This document shows positions 8,750 through 21,440 of a stretch of 64,000 bases of DNA, piece by piece. Position numbers and translations under genes: made by a program. Within the stretch, counting starts at the first letter, position 1. Each line of letters begins with the position of its first letter. The notes beneath the pieces were generated by a model, which searched no databases, was not told the DNA's origin, and worked only from the letters and a program-made list of their open reading frames with translations. Source of the stretch: Coix lacryma-jobi var. lacryma-jobi (lineage: Eukaryota > Streptophyta > Magnoliopsida > Poales > Poaceae); NCBI GenBank assembly GCA_009763385.1, contig CM019823.1, forward strand, positions 43,473,411-43,537,410, given 5' to 3'.

Positions 8750-10995
8750 TTAGAGGTCATACAAGTGTTCGTCTTGGTTTGGCTTCATTGGCTCGTCTTT
8801 GTTAAACCAGTACTCGGTGCCGGACTTAAGGACATGGTCATTAAGGAAGCCAACGATGGTCTCTTGAATTGCTTTGAGGCGGACCTTATCCATCACCTGG
8901 TTCTTCAACCATGTCTCCTTCAATTTGGATTAAAAGAAAAAGAAAGTATTAACATACATAATATCTATGTAATAGCAACAAAAAATGAAATGAATTTATT
9001 TACATGTTACGTACTTGCTGACTATGTAGAGGAGTTCTTTTTTCATACATCGTCAGGAACTCGCAAACATAGTACACACATAAATTGTTTCCCGGTGACT
9101 GCCGTAGAACCCACTGTATAAGATATAAAAAGATTACTCTCGGCTGAGCGTGCGTCTGCTGAGTGATGCTAATTAAGGTAAAAAGGTGGGGAGGTAGTAT
9201 AACTTACATTTAGTCGTAGAGGATCAGGAATTTGCGCTTTCAGATCCGGACGGTGTTTCTGAACAAACCAAGCCCAAACCCTGCACAATATATATAATTG
9301 GATCGTTAATTAACTATTGCAGAGTTAAAGAACATGAATCAATATTTAAAGATCAAATTTACCCTCGAATAATATCTATCATATCTCGGTAATCTTCTTG
9401 TGGTTTTCTCAGAGAGTGATAGATTAGCAAACGACTCTCGTGGAGATCGATCACAATTAGTATCCAGTGAAAACTGCATTTATTTATATAGTCAACACAT
9501 ATATCTTTATGTCAACCTATAATAAAATGTGCATATGTGCATATGATAACAAAACTCACCTAAAGTTGTAGGGGAATAGTATATATCTTTTGTCCCTTTG
9601 GTTTATGAAGAACCTCCGCAAATTCCTCTCTGTTTGAGTTTTCCATGCATCCGAGGGAGTACTTGGGTCCTTGAATACGATATATGGATCGATGAAACCA
9701 ATCTCCTTGTCATTTTTACGCCTGAGTTGTCTCATCATGTTCTGCATATGTTTAGAAACGCTTGCTAGTGTGAGGATAATTACTTGTACATATACATAAG
9801 CTAAAGTGAGATTATTAAAAGAAACAATCACTTACAGGCAAAAGGAGCTGACGAGAGATTTGTCGAGAGCGTCCATGTGGCAGAGCTGATGTAACTCATT
9901 AAACTGAACATATATTATGTCATCACCACGAAAGTAATCATGGTCTCTAATTCTGATGCAAATATAGTCATCAGCTTTTCTGCGACACGCCGTGAGGTAC
10001 CAGTGATTTAGCAAGTGCATTTGCATACCAAGATCCCTCAGGGCCGCTGGGTTGTATAGACTTTGAACATATACATATGCCCTCTTCCATTTATCAACTT
10101 CTGGAGCACTTTTGATGTCTGCTTCTTCGAGTATGTTTTCCACATTTAAACTAGTTTCCTCGAAAAATTTAATCAGTTGCTCAGGATCAACGTTTCCATA
10201 TGTTCGTTGTATGATGTCCATATTTGTACCGTATTCATTCCCAACAACTAGAGGGGGCACTGATTGCTGCTTGCGTTTGTTCCCCGAGCTGTGGGATGCC
10301 CTTTCCTGCTCTCTTCTTTGTCTTCTTCGCCTCCTCAATTGATTTGCTGAGCGTGCGATCGTAGTCTGATTTTGGCGAAGCCTTACGGGCAGCACGTACC
10401 TTTTTCTGGTGAGCGTCCATAGTTTGCCTTAGTTTTTCAGGACGAACAAAAAGGTACGACTTCTCCGGGTTTTGCTTTGCTCGACTACTAGCAATGGCAG
10501 CGTCGAAGAACTTGTTCAAGTCTTTTTGCACTGCAGAGTCTCCTCGTCGGTCATGTCATATGGAAGTTTTGTCATCTTGGGAATGATAACTGGTTTTCTC
10601 ACAGAGGATGTCTTCTTCGGAGGTGGTGGGGCTGATGCCTTTGTTTGTGTGACAGGCCTCTTCTTTGTTGGCAGTGGCGGTGTTGGAGCCCGCCGTGGAG
10701 ATGGGGCAGGTGGCGGTGTTGGAGCCCGCTGTGGAGGAGATGGTGGGGCCGGTGGCGGTGTTGGATCACGTCGTGGGGGAGATGGGGCGGGTGGCGGTGT
10801 TGGATCCCGTCGTGGAGGAGATGGTGGGGCCGGTGGCGGTGATGGATCCCGTCGTGTTAGATCTTGATCATCATCGCCCGCAACACTGTGATCATGTGGT
10901 GAATGGATAATTGGACTTAGGTTGGGGATGTCCTGCTGCGAAAACAACATGGTATGAGTATCCATTTATACTATTAGCCCAACAATACTATTAAC
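8750..10995 (-). pseudogene. CACTA second gene, C-terminal half: Ulp1/C48 cysteine protease domain
   Basis: C48 proteases cleave SUMO from precursors or conjugates. I could thread exons by splice sites: 9836-about 10395 and rightward, 9741-9560, 9473-9363, 9280-9208, 9113-9015, and a last exon from about 8918 to the TAA at 8750-8752. The catalytic His is in FHWILIVID (exon 9473-9363), with Asp candidates just after it. The Gln/Cys part reads SPGNNLCVYYVCEF (exon 9113-9015). Upstream, 10516-10965 encodes a Pro/Arg repeat linker (PPPAPSPPRRDPT type). Two frame changes near 10525 and 10330 join the linker to the basic segment and the protease part, so the copy looks broken, though short introns could account for one. 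Ulp1-like domains are known in plant CACTA and MULE elements. Most likely a transposon-borne protease, not a host ESD4/ULP gene. Confidence 0.75.
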
Positions 10996-11007
10996 TTTCA
11001 TTCACTT

Positions 11008-12771
11008 TCATACGCACCCAAGGTTAGGTTGTTGAGGAGGAGGTGATGCGCCAGGAATTATGATATAGCGCTTGCGCCAACATATGAATGTCTTCTTCGC
11101 TTCTCCTAATGTCTTCTCGCCATCACCTCCTTTAATGTCAAGTTCAACATTGTTGTAACCTTTCACCACCCTATCCACCGAGACGCTAGCATATCCAGGA
11201 GGTATTATTGCCCCATGACATCTTGGTGTCTTCGTAGGATCGATATGAGATACAACACCTATAGCCACCATGACTGTGGCATTCCCCTGTGGAATGTGCA
11301 GTTCACATGTCGTGAGAGGCTTGGTGATGTCGTCCATGGGAAAGCGCAGTCCTGCGTCTAGCACCTCTGTGGAAGCACAACTGTTTTTCATTTGATCAGG
11401 GGGCTGATGTTGACTCCCAGCTCTGATGCAGATTGCCTTTGCATCGAACTTACTGCTAACTGCACTTGCCTTTTTATTTCCTCGCTCATTTTGTCTTCAA
11501 GTGCTTTTTCTCGCTCAACTGCTTCACGAGCCGCGGCCTGTGACTGAAGAACCATTTCCTCTAACCTTTGCATCCGCTCTGCCTCCTCCTCCATCTTTCT
11601 CGCGTGGCTTCTATAGGTCTCTTTGTCCCGAGGGAAGCCATGCTCTCACGACACCTCCCCATAGCCTCTGGTTCTCCCACCATGTTCAGGATTCTCCAGG
11701 GCGTATGTCAGCTCATCCTTTTCTATGTTCGGCTGTCACCTGCCACTGTCATCCATTTCTCTAGCATAAGCAAATCTTTCTGCTGCTCTATGGAGTTTTT
11801 CGTCATACTCTATCCTTCCTGTCTGTAGGTCTAGGCTTCCTCCATGACCAAAAAACCAATACTTGGCGCGCTCAGGCTAGTTTATTGATTCTGGTTCAAT
11901 GCCCTTGGCTAGCATCTCTCGTTCCATTCTTTCCCATTTAGGAATGACACTCTTGTAGCCACCTGATCCCAAGTGATGGTGGTATTGTTTTTGTCGGGCA
12001 TTCTGTTGGTTCCTTCTGACTCGTGCCTCACCCTCTTCTGATTTCTTGAATTCTACAAACTCATCCCAAAATGGCCTCAACTTGACGTAGGCCTTAGCGT
12101 TGAAATCCGGGGTTAGGTCCTTCTTGATAAATGTGTTGTACAATTTCTTCTTCCAGCCCTGGAATAGTGTTGCCATTTTCTTCATAGCCCAGTCCCGAAC
12201 TCTTTCCTTCAAATTTCTATCTTCTGTTTCAAGCGTGAAATGTGCAAGGACCTCTTGCCAAACCAGTTCCTTATCAAGATCAGAGACAAAACTTATATGA
12301 GGAGCAATTTTATTTCCCTTCCATCCATGAGCACTGATCGGGATCTTACCCCTTACAAGGTACCCACAGTGGTTAACAAATTTCTGTGCGTGTTCTCCAT
12401 GTACTTGGCCTGTTTCCTCGTTGAATTCTGAGATAATGTACCGGCCATCCAACGGCTTCTTCGGACCTCGTACGGTCCTACTCTTCCCGGTAGTCGTTGT
12501 CGATCCGAAGGGCTACGTATGTAGAAACAGTAGATTATAAATACATTTATAAATTGTTTAGAATTTCATGTGCACATAGAGATTGTAGGTATACCTCGCC
12601 AGTATTTTCTTGCATGATTTCTTCATAATCGGCAAAGTATTGACTGCCGTCATCTACTTCTTGATTATTGTTATCATCACCTGCTAATTCTTGATTAGCG
12701 CCGCTGTTGATTAAGTTGTACATTTCCTCCTCCATGTTGTCAACTGGGTCGACCATTTCTGCGAATAACAT
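11008..12771 (-). pseudogene. CACTA second gene, N-terminal half: TNPA-like transposase_24 protein
   Basis: This is the 5' part of the same gene as the Ulp1-like half. An acidic first exon (12771 to about 12590, rich in Asp/Glu/Asn) ends at a GTATACC-type donor. The next exon (about 12510-11878) encodes a plant transposase_24 (PF03004)-like region, with GRYIISEFNEETGQVHGEHA near its start and a KLRPFWDEFVEFKKSEEGEA segment. An in-frame TAG at 11877-11879 interrupts it; the same frame resumes as PERAKYWFFGHGGSLDLQTG. A coiled coil rich in Glu/Arg (11388-11594) follows, then a compact domain (11008-11391, DVRF-like core with CHGAIIPPGYASVSVDRVV) of a type common downstream of such regions. TNPA-like proteins bind the subterminal repeats. 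The stop codon makes this copy probably inactive. Confidence 0.75.
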
Positions 12772-12900
12772 GGATGATAATAAACACCATATTTCTGCGA
12801 ATAACGTATATTCATAAAGACCATATTCATTTTTTATTTAATACTTTGTAAAGGTAACACGATCGATAATAAACACGAGGATTTAATACATGAGTGATTC

Positions 12901-13058
12901 AGGTTTCGGGTTTAGGGTTTAGGGTTTAGGTTTAGCGTTTAGGGTTTGGGGTTTAGGGTTTAGGTTTAGGGTTTAGGGTTTACAATTTAGGGTTTAGGTT
13001 TAGGGTTCAGGGTTTAGGGTCTAGGGTTTGGGGTTTAGGGTTTAGGGTCTAGGTTTTG
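12901..13058. repeat. Interstitial telomere-like repeat tract
   Basis: About 20 units of the plant telomere word TTTAGGG with variants (TTTAGCG, TTTGGGG, CTAGGG), on the plus strand. It lies upstream of the TNPA-like gene inside the CACTA element, flanked by AT-rich DNA. Degenerate units and the interior position exclude a chromosome end. Confidence 0.92.
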
Positions 13059-13750
13059 ACAACATTAAAAATAGCGTATATTCATAAAGACCATATTCGT
13101 AAAAATAACACTACCGACATACACGAAAAGTCATATCTAAATGATTATTCCATAAACATATCTAAGTGATTATTCCATAAACATATACACAATCGATATA
13201 AATAAATGTTTACATATCATATCTAAGTGAACCAAAAAATATATCTAAGTGATTTTTCCATAAACATATATTTGTAAATATATTTAAGTAAACCAAAATA
13301 TATCTAAGTGACACTGTTGACGAGAGGACGATGACGGACGGCAGCGAGGATGACGTCGCGGTGAGGACGACGACGGATGACGGCGAGGATGACGTCGCGG
13401 TGAAAATGACGGCGGACGGCGGCGAGGTCAACGCGCGACCAATCTCTTTTTATCTACATGTGTAAACATATAGTTTGTTAGAGTAAAAAACATATATATA
13501 TTTATATATCATTTTATGTTTTTCTATAAATATATTTCTATTTATATTCATTTTCTATATATAACATTTTATGTTTTTCTATAAATATATATGTATTTAT
13601 AATCATTTTCTCTAATCATTCATTTTCTATATATCATTTTTTCTTTTTTCTATAAATATATATGTATTTATAATCATTCATTTTCTATATATATCATTTT
13701 TTCTTTTTCTATAAATATATATGTACTTATAATTATTTTTCTATATACAC
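13059..13750. other. AT-rich spacer with short tandem repeats inside the CACTA element
   Basis: 13120-13315 carries repeated CATATCTAAGTGA words. 13319-13430 carries a roughly 48-bp GC-rich repeat (GACGGCGAGGATGACGTCGC words). 13500-13745 carries repeated TTTTTCTATAAATATATATG units with TATTTATAATCATT. No gene seen. Confidence 0.8.
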
Positions 13751-14333
13751 AGTAGTGCATACACACGCACTGCACACAACACACGCACACACGCCGACAG
13801 CGACAACACACGCACAACACAACACACTGGCGGCGGCGCGAGGAGGCGGCAACGACGGCAAACGGCGAAGACGAGGCGGTGAACAGCGGCGAGCAGTACA
13901 AGTCCCGGCCGAGGGAGGCCGAGTGCGGCGGCAAGGACCACGGTGAGGACGAGGCAGCGAACGCCGAGCAGTACAAGTCCCGGCCGAGGGAGGTCTTGTG
14001 CGGCGGCGAGGACCACGGCGAGGGAGAGAGGACGAGGCGCCGGTGCGGCCGCGCGAGAGGATGACGCGGCGAGGGCCGAAGATCGACGGAGGGCGGCGCG
14101 GGAGAGGACGACGGCGAGGCGGACGTCAGTGAGAGAGCTTGAGGACGACGGCGACGCGGCACTGGATCGGAGACGGCGAGGGAGGCGGCGGTGCAGGCAG
14201 ACTGACGTCGATCTGAGGAAGGAGGAGGGCACTGTGCCCTATACACGCGAGGAGGCTTTATTCTCGGGCCGTGGTACCATCCGAGACTAAAAGACCTTTA
14301 GTGCCGGACGGGCTTACGCCCCGGGACTAAAGA
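13751..14333. other. GC-rich block with 75-bp duplication and subterminal-like words
   Basis: CA-rich sequence (13750-13830) leads into a GC-rich block where GAGCAGTACAAGTCCCGGCC recurs at 13891 and 13966. Long open frames on both strands have low-complexity Arg/Ala/Ser translations and look like composition artefacts. At 14270-14330 GAGACTAAAAGACCTTTAG and GGGACTAAAG resemble the CACTA subterminal words. The position fits a shared promoter or spacer between the two CACTA genes. Confidence 0.55.
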
Positions 14334-14902
14334 TTTTTTTTCCGCCTTTGTTTTGGGTTTTCTGTACTTTAGGTTTTGTATTAAGTTTTCACTATATTAA
14401 TATGTTGTAATACTTGTTAATTGCATAGTAAATTAAATATTAGACATAAAATTACTTAAAAATAACAGTACATAAATTCTTTTCTTTTCTTATAATAACA
14501 AATATAAATGTAAATAAAATTCATATTTTGTTAATGCAAAAATATAATGTTAAATTTAAATATCTGAAACAACTGGTTCTCGATAGGAAAATTGTTTTTA
14601 CATTATCTGAACGTTAAATTTTGGGTTATTCATCTTTCATTGTCCAAATACACGATAGAGAAATTCACTGTTAAATTGCAATTTAATTTAAAAAGATAAA
14701 TTTGTGTAGTTCATATACGTTTCTGTGTCGTATTGGTCTCGCTTGCCAAAACTAAATCAAGTCATTTCGACACCGACATCAACGAACCATGACTATCCAT
14801 AATCATTATTAATTACATAAAAACTGTAATACATAATATTAGTTAAAACATCACTATATATCAAGCGACTACACTGGTGATCTTCTTCTTGACGTATGTC
14901 CC
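14334..14902. other. AT-rich 3' flank of TNP2
   Basis: No ORF, RNA gene or recognisable repeat seen. Confidence 0.6.
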
Positions 14903-17900
14903 TCAGTTATGATCATATCGTAACCATGGAGTCTCCTCAGCATTTAGCAGGATGCTTGGATCTTTGGTCACACTGAAAGACGGTATTCGGTCATCCATTT
15001 CATAATCTTCTAACACGTCTGACTTGTCCTCAATTCCCACAATGTTTCTTTTTCCTGAAAGAACTATGTGACGTTTTGGCTCTTTTGTTGATTTATCGTC
15101 ATTTTTCCCTCTCTTAGGTTTTGTAGACATATCTTTCACGTAGAACACCTGAGTCACATCAGCAGCAAGGACGAATGGTTCATCTTTGTATCCAATATTG
15201 TTGAGATCCACTATTGTCATTCCATACTCCTTGTCAACTGTTACTCCGGCTCCGGTCGTCTTGACCCATTGGCATCGAAACAAAGGGACTTTAAAATTAG
15301 GTGCGTAGTCTGGTTCCCAAATCTCCTCTATGCGGCCATAATATGTTTGCCTCTTCCTATTTGGGTCTGTGGCATCTACGCGAACACCACTATTTTGGTT
15401 TGTGCTCCTTTTATCTTGGGCAATGGTGTAAAATGTATTTTCATTTATCTCATACCCTTTGTACGTGAGGATGTGCCACGATGGTTGCCTAGCCAACAAA
15501 TATAGTTGCTCATCAATATTGCTATCACCCAGACATTCTTTTCGCAACCAAGTGCTAAAAGTATTCATGTGCTCACGTGTAATCCAAACTTCATTCTTCT
15601 CTGGAAATTGGGATCGTAGGAACTCCTTGTGTACCTCGACATATGGCTCCACCACAGAGGAGTTTTGAAGAACTATGTAGTGCGCTTTATTGAAATAATC
15701 GTCCCCGTACCCGATATATGTTTTCTTCCCTAGTGTCCCCTTTCCACTCAGCCTCCCCTCGTGCCACGATTTAGGAACACCAATCGGGTCAAGGTCAGGA
15801 ATGAAGTCAACACAGAACTCAATGACCTCCTCTGTCCCGTAGCCCTTGGCGATGCTTTCTTCTGGCCGAGCACGTGGGTGAACATATTTTTTCAGTACTC
15901 CCATGAACCTCTCAAAGGGGAATATGTTGTGTAGGAACACAGGACCGAGAATATGAATCTCCTTGACCAGGTGAACTAGGAGGTGTGTCATGATATTAAA
16001 GAAGGATGGAGGAAACACTAACTCAAAGCTCACAAGACATTGAACCACATCTTTCTGTAGAGTAGCCAGTTCTAGTGGATTAATTTCCTTCTGAGAAATT
16101 GCATTGAGGAATGCACATAGCTTCACAGTGGCCAGACGTACATGTGGAGGTAGAATTCCTCTTAAAGCAACTAGAAGCAATTGCATCATAAGCACATGGC
16201 ACTCATGCGACTTTAAGTTTAGGAATTTATTCTCTTGCATATTTATTATTCCCTTTATATTGGAGGAGAATCCAGATGAGACTTTGATGCCGTTTAGGCA
16301 TTCAAACATGATTTCCTTCTCTTCATTGCTAAGAGTGTAGCTAGCAGGTCTTAAGTAATGGCGTCCATCATCTGTCTTCTCTGGATGTAGGTTGTCTCGT
16401 TCTTTCATGCACTGCAAGTCTTGTCGTGCTTCAAGTGTATCCTTAGGCTTCCCATACACACCCATGAATCCTAGAAGGTTGACACAAAGATTCTTTGTCA
16501 GGTGCATCACGTCCATCGTATGGCGGACCTCTAGTACATTCCAATAAGGTAGTTCCCAAAAAATATTGACTTCTTCCACATGGGTGCGTGTCCCGTAGCG
16601 TCTTTCGGAACAGGTTCACTGCCCGTCCCCTTTCGAAAGACTACTTTCACATCCTTGATCCTCTCAAGTACATCTTCCGCAGTTCTGTTGCGAGTCTTGC
16701 TCCGGTGGTCTATCTCACCTTTAAAATGCTTGTCTTTCTTTGTAACCTGGTGATTCACAGAAAGAAATCGACGATGCCCAATGTACACTACCTTTCTATA
16801 TTTTTTCAAATATACACTATCCATGTCATCAAAACAATGTGTGCATGCATTATATCCCTTATTTGTCTGTCCTGAAAGATTACTTAGAGCAGGCCAATCA
16901 TTGATTGTTACGAACAACAATGCTCGCAGGTCAAAGTGTTCCTGTTTCTAATCATCCCACATACGTACACCTGATTTACTCCATAAAAGTAGGAGTTCCT
17001 CAACTAATGGCCTCAGGTAGACATCAATATCGTTGCCAGGTTGCCTCGGGCCTTGGATGAGCACTGGTATCATAATGAACTTCCGCTTCATGCATAACCA
17101 TGGAGGAAGGTTGCAGATACATAGAGTAACATGCCACGTGTTATGACTACTGCTCTGTTTTCCAAAGGGATTCATGCCATCCGTACTTAAAGCAAACCTT
17201 AAGTTTCTTGCGTCTTTTGCAAACTCCGGGAATTCTCTATCTATTGCTCTCCACTAGGACCCATCAGCAGGGTGTCTCAACATGTTGTCTACCTTACGGT
17301 CTTCTTTGTGCTATCGCACCAACTTTGCATGGTCCTTGTTTCTGAACAGACGTTTCAGACGTGGTATTATAGGAGCGTACCACATAACCTTGATAGAGAT
17401 TTTATTCCGGGGACGTTCTTCACCCTCAACATCGCCAGGGTCATCTCGCCTGATCTTATACCGTGACGCTTTACATACAAGGCATTCATCCAAATTCTCG
17501 TAGTCCTTGCCACTGTACAGGATGCAGTCATTAGGACATGCATGTATCTTCTGGATTTCTAATCCCAAAGGACATACGACTTGTTTTGCTTCGTACGTAG
17601 TTGCAGGCAATTCGTTAGGCTTCAGAAGCATCTTTTGTTTTATAATCTTCAATAATTGTCCAAATGCCTTGTCACATACACCATTCTGTGCCTTCCATTA
17701 TAGCAACTCCAGTGTTGTACCCAACTTTTTTTGTCCATCTGCAGCAGACGGGTATAGTAATTTCCTGTGATCCTCTAGCATACAGTCAAACTTAGCCTTC
17801 TCCTTTTCACTTTCGCAATCTCTTTGTGCATCACGAATGACATCACCAAGAGCATCATCTTCAGCGAGTGTGTCTTTTGCACCTGCCTCTTCTTCACCTT

Positions 17901-18225
17901 CTCCCATTACAGTATCACCAAAGTCACCGTACTGAGCAATAATGTAGTCGTCAGGGTCCAATTGTTCTTCTTCACCTTCTTCCATCATAACCCCAGTTTC
18001 TCCGTGCTTCGTCCAACAAATATAGTTTGGCATGAAACCCGATTTCAACAAGTGTGAGTGAAGACTATTTGACCTATAATATTCCTTCGAATTATTAGAC
18101 AGGGCACAAGGGCAGCACATAAAATCATCTCGCTTGTTTGCCTCAGCCACTCTTAAGAAATAATGCACGCCATCAATGAACTCTTTTGAGCGACGATCGA
18201 CATTGTACATCCAGTGACGTGTCAT
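14903..18225 (-). pseudogene. CACTA transposase TNP2 (transposase_21 family)
   Basis: TNP2 is the DDE-type transposase that cuts and joins CACTA ends. On the minus strand the domains follow in order: transposase-associated N-terminal domain (from RHWMYNVDRRSKEFIDGVHY at about 18215), the transposase_21 core (about 17640-16480, with STDGMNPFG, LPPWLCMKRKF and RHTMDVMHLTKNL), DUF4218 (about 16050-15800, THLLVHLVKEIHILGPVFLH) and DUF4216 (about 15390-15120). Four in-frame stops interrupt it: TAA at 17698, TAG at 17311, TAG near 17256 and TAG at 16948. A frameshift follows in a T run near 16560-16570 (ATATTTTTTGGG). The start was set at the Met just before TRHWMY. Clearly TNP2, and clearly inactive as read. 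Confidence 0.93.
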
Positions 18226-18305
18226 CATTTGCATTATATGACATATCACATAATTATATCTCTCATTCTTATAAACAAATGAAATTATATAAAATGACAT
18301 ATAAC

Positions 18306-18595
18306 ATAATTATATCTCTCATTCTTATAAACAAATGATTTAAATGATCTCTATTTCTCCCAAAATAAAATAAAATAAACTAATTAAATCGGTCACATTT
18401 TGTAAACTAAAGTATTATATATTTCTAATTTTTTTTAAACAAATGATTTAAATGATCTCTATTTCTCCCAAAAAAATAAAATAAACTAATTAAACCGGTC
18501 ACATTTTGTAAACTAAAGTATTATATATTTCTAATTTTTTAAAAACAAATGATTTAAATGATCTTTATTTCTCCTAAAAAATAAAATAAACTAAT
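18306..18595. repeat. 105-bp tandem array, left part
   Basis: Units begin CTAATTAAACCGGTCACATT and run through GTAAACTAAAG, ATATATTTCTAA, AAATGATTTAAATGATCTC and TATTTCTCC; phase points are at 18380, 18486 and 18591. The array is broken at 18595 by solo LTR A and resumes at 26492. It sits upstream of TNP2, where CACTA promoter and subterminal DNA is expected. Confidence 0.9.
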
Positions 18596-20749
18596 TGTAA
18601 CACCCCTGGTGTTAAGCATTAATTAAAATTCTAATTAAGTTGTTTAGTATGCATAATCATTTGGCATCATGGCATAAAGCATTTCATGTTTAAAGCATAG
18701 TTGTGATTCTTTACATACTTGAATATAAGTGTTGCATAAATCTTGTGTAATGCTTTCATAACGTGATGTGGTTAGGTGTCACATGATATGATAAGTATGA
18801 GTAAAAACTCTTGTTTTAATAGCTCTTTTTATTCCCTTTTTAATAAGTCAAAAAGTAAGTCAAATTTCAAAGTGATTTCAAAAGAAAAGTTGTAGCTCTT
18901 GTTGGGATGTACAACTTTGGTATTCAAAGTTTTCAAAGTTTCTCTACAAAAGTTTGAAAAGATTTGAAATCTTTCAAATCATAAATTTGACCCCTAAACT
19001 AGATTTCAAAAACTAAAAGGAATTAGACTTTGGTCCTTTAAGCAAAGTGGTAGAGAAGATCAAAAGAAACATCTTTAAGGTAGATTTTTATGTTCTTAAA
19101 GAAAATCCAAAGTAATTTGGAAAACCAGTTTGATTTAGTTTCAAATTGAAGATCAATTTCCAAAATCAGTTTTATCCCCTTTTCCTATAATTTGAAAAGT
19201 AAGCATAATTTTGATATATGACCAAAAACAAAGTTGTAGATAATTTTATAAGGAACAACTTTAATATTGGTAAAATTTGATGTTGTTCAGAAAATTCAAA
19301 AGTAATTTTGAATCAAAGTTTGAATGCTTTTCAAATTCAAAATGTGATTTTGATTTCTAGCTAGAATTTGAGTGTGGTCCTTAAACGAAAGTTGTAGACC
19401 ATAATTTTTGGAACAACTTTCATGTTGGGAGTTTTGTTTGTTGCATAGTGTTTTTGGGAGAAATAGAAGAGAGAAAATAAAAAAACGTTTCAGTTCTAAC
19501 TGAACTTGGCAGGGGAGGGAAACGGAGGTGCAGAGCACCTAGCGCCGCCGCCGCACTGCCGTGCTCCTTCGGCCGAACTCGCACGTGCGGGCGCGTCAAG
19601 AGCCGCGTGGTTCGTCCCTCCGCGACGTGGCCTGCTCCAGTTCGACCTCTCATCGTTTCTGTCGTGTCGTGGCACTCTTTCTCTTCTCCTCTGTTCTCGC
19701 CGCCATCTGGGGCAGAGCTCCACCGCCGGCGTCTCCTGATACCCTCGCTCTCCCTCTGATTGTTTGCTCGCGTAACTGTAACACCTCTGGTGTTTAATAT
19801 GTAATTAACCTGACATGCCATCATCATTAGTCATTAATCATTCTTGCCTTGCATTTATGTTTGCTTAGTACTTATGTAGCAATCTCTTTTCAAAAAACCC
19901 TAAAGCCCAAATCTTCCTATAAGGGCAAAAACGGTAATTTCACCTCTGTGCCTAGCCTTGATTTATTCTTGTTCAGTTTTGTGTCTTGAAGCTTTGTTGT
20001 GTTGTTCAAAACCCAAAATCTAAAACAGATTTCAAATCCCTTTTGAAAAACCCTAATTTCCAAACCCTAGTTTTTACCCCTCTTTTAATACTTTAAAAAT
20101 TATTCAAAATTTGGACTTGGTCCAAAAAGCAAAGTTGTAGATCTTGTCAAAAGGAACAACTTTGGTATTTGCAGATTTTCAAGTTCCTATATAAAATCAA
20201 AAGTAATTTTGAAATTATTCAAATCTTAAAAGTATCCCCTTTTCTGATTTCGTATTTAATTCAAAAACTGTTTGGAATTTGGAAATATTCTTTTTGACAA
20301 AGTTGTAGATCTCCTTTTTCTGCACAACTTTGGTATTTTGAGTTTTTGCTGCTCGGTTCAAGTTTTGGAAGTAATTTGCAAAATTCAGAGATCAGCCCAT
20401 AGTCAAACCCTAAGACCTAGCCCTGTTCGTCTTCAACCTACAGCTAGGGGGTCCCGGCCATGGCCGCGCGCCAGCGCCGCTTGCGCCACGCGTCTGGCAG
20501 CCGCCTGACCACCCCGCCCCGTCGCCCTCAGAACAGCGCCATCATTCTTATCTGCACGCGCGCGCCAGTTGACCTCCGCGCCCGTCCCCCACTGTTCCCT
20601 GCACAGCGCCGCCGCGTGGCCGTCGCCGGCGAGCTCACGCCCGGTCCCTCAGTGCACGCCCGTCCTTCTTCATCATGAGATCGCAAGCACGCGCCGCAGG
20701 CAACCTCATCCGCACCTCCGCGCGCCCCCTAACGGCCCCTGGCCGCAGC

Positions 20750-20757
20750 TATAAAAG
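20750..20757 (+). promoter_or_regulatory. TATA box candidate in solo LTR B
   Basis: TATAAAAG lies at the end of a GC-rich stretch and before a GC-rich C/T-biased leader, as in the U3/R border of a long LTR. A transcription start about 30 bp downstream would be expected. Confidence 0.5.
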
Positions 20758-21280
20758 GCCCGCCGGCCGACCGGAGCTCCGCACTCACCCCGCCACCGTG
20801 GCCAGCCCACTCCAGAGTCTCCCCCGCTCAACCAACTAGCCCAGCAGCTCCGCCTTGAGCCCGTGCAGCTTCCCAGCTCCTCAATTCCATCGCTACCGCC
20901 TCCCACCGCCGAGTGCGAGCCCTTCTTCCTCAGCGCCGGTGAGAAGCCGACCGACTCGGGTCGACGGAATTCGTCGCCGTCGCTCCACCTCTTCTCCCTC
21001 TGACCTCTGATCTTCATTCCTTGCCTTCTTGCGTTCCTAACCGGCTACTGGTGGCCGTGCCTGGTGTACAGGGTCGCCGGACCGCCGGAGTTCCGCCGCG
21101 GTCGTCTCCTTCCTCGAGCCACATCTCTCGAACGTGTCGAGCCTCACCCTCGAGCCTCACCCTCGAGCACGTTCCCGAGCCACACCCTCGAGCACGCCTG
21201 CGAACCGCGCTCCCTCGAAGCAGCCGAGCCCTGCCTCCGACCCGTGGTAAGCACTCGAAGCCCCCGGTCTCTGCTTCCAC

Positions 21281-21440
21281 TCCGCTTCGCCTGAGCCTAC
21301 CGGCCAGGCCTCGGACGGACGCTTGTCTCCGCTTCGCCCGAGCCTCCCGGCCAGGCCTCGGACGAAACGCTTGTCTCCGCTTCGCCCGAGCCTCCCGGCC
21401 AGGCCTCGGACGAAACGTTTGTTTCCGCCTCGCCCGAGCC
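21281..21440. repeat. 48-bp tandem repeat in solo LTR B
   Basis: Units start TCCGCTTCGCC at 21281, 21328 and 21376, and TCCGCCTCGCC near 21424. Each contains GGCCAGGCCTCGGACG. Related CGAGCC words extend on both sides. Confidence 0.85.

Noticed and set aside
8750..9831. Host ESD4/ULP1 SUMO protease gene
   Set aside because: It is continuous with transposase_24 sequence and lies between CACTA ends, so it is transposon-borne.
12901..13058. True chromosome end
   Set aside because: Degenerate units only 158 bp long, with transposon sequence on both sides.
13674..14246. Minus-strand Ser/Pro/Arg-rich ORFs inside the CACTA element
   Set aside because: Low-complexity, overlapping open frames on both strands, duplication in the DNA explains the repeats.
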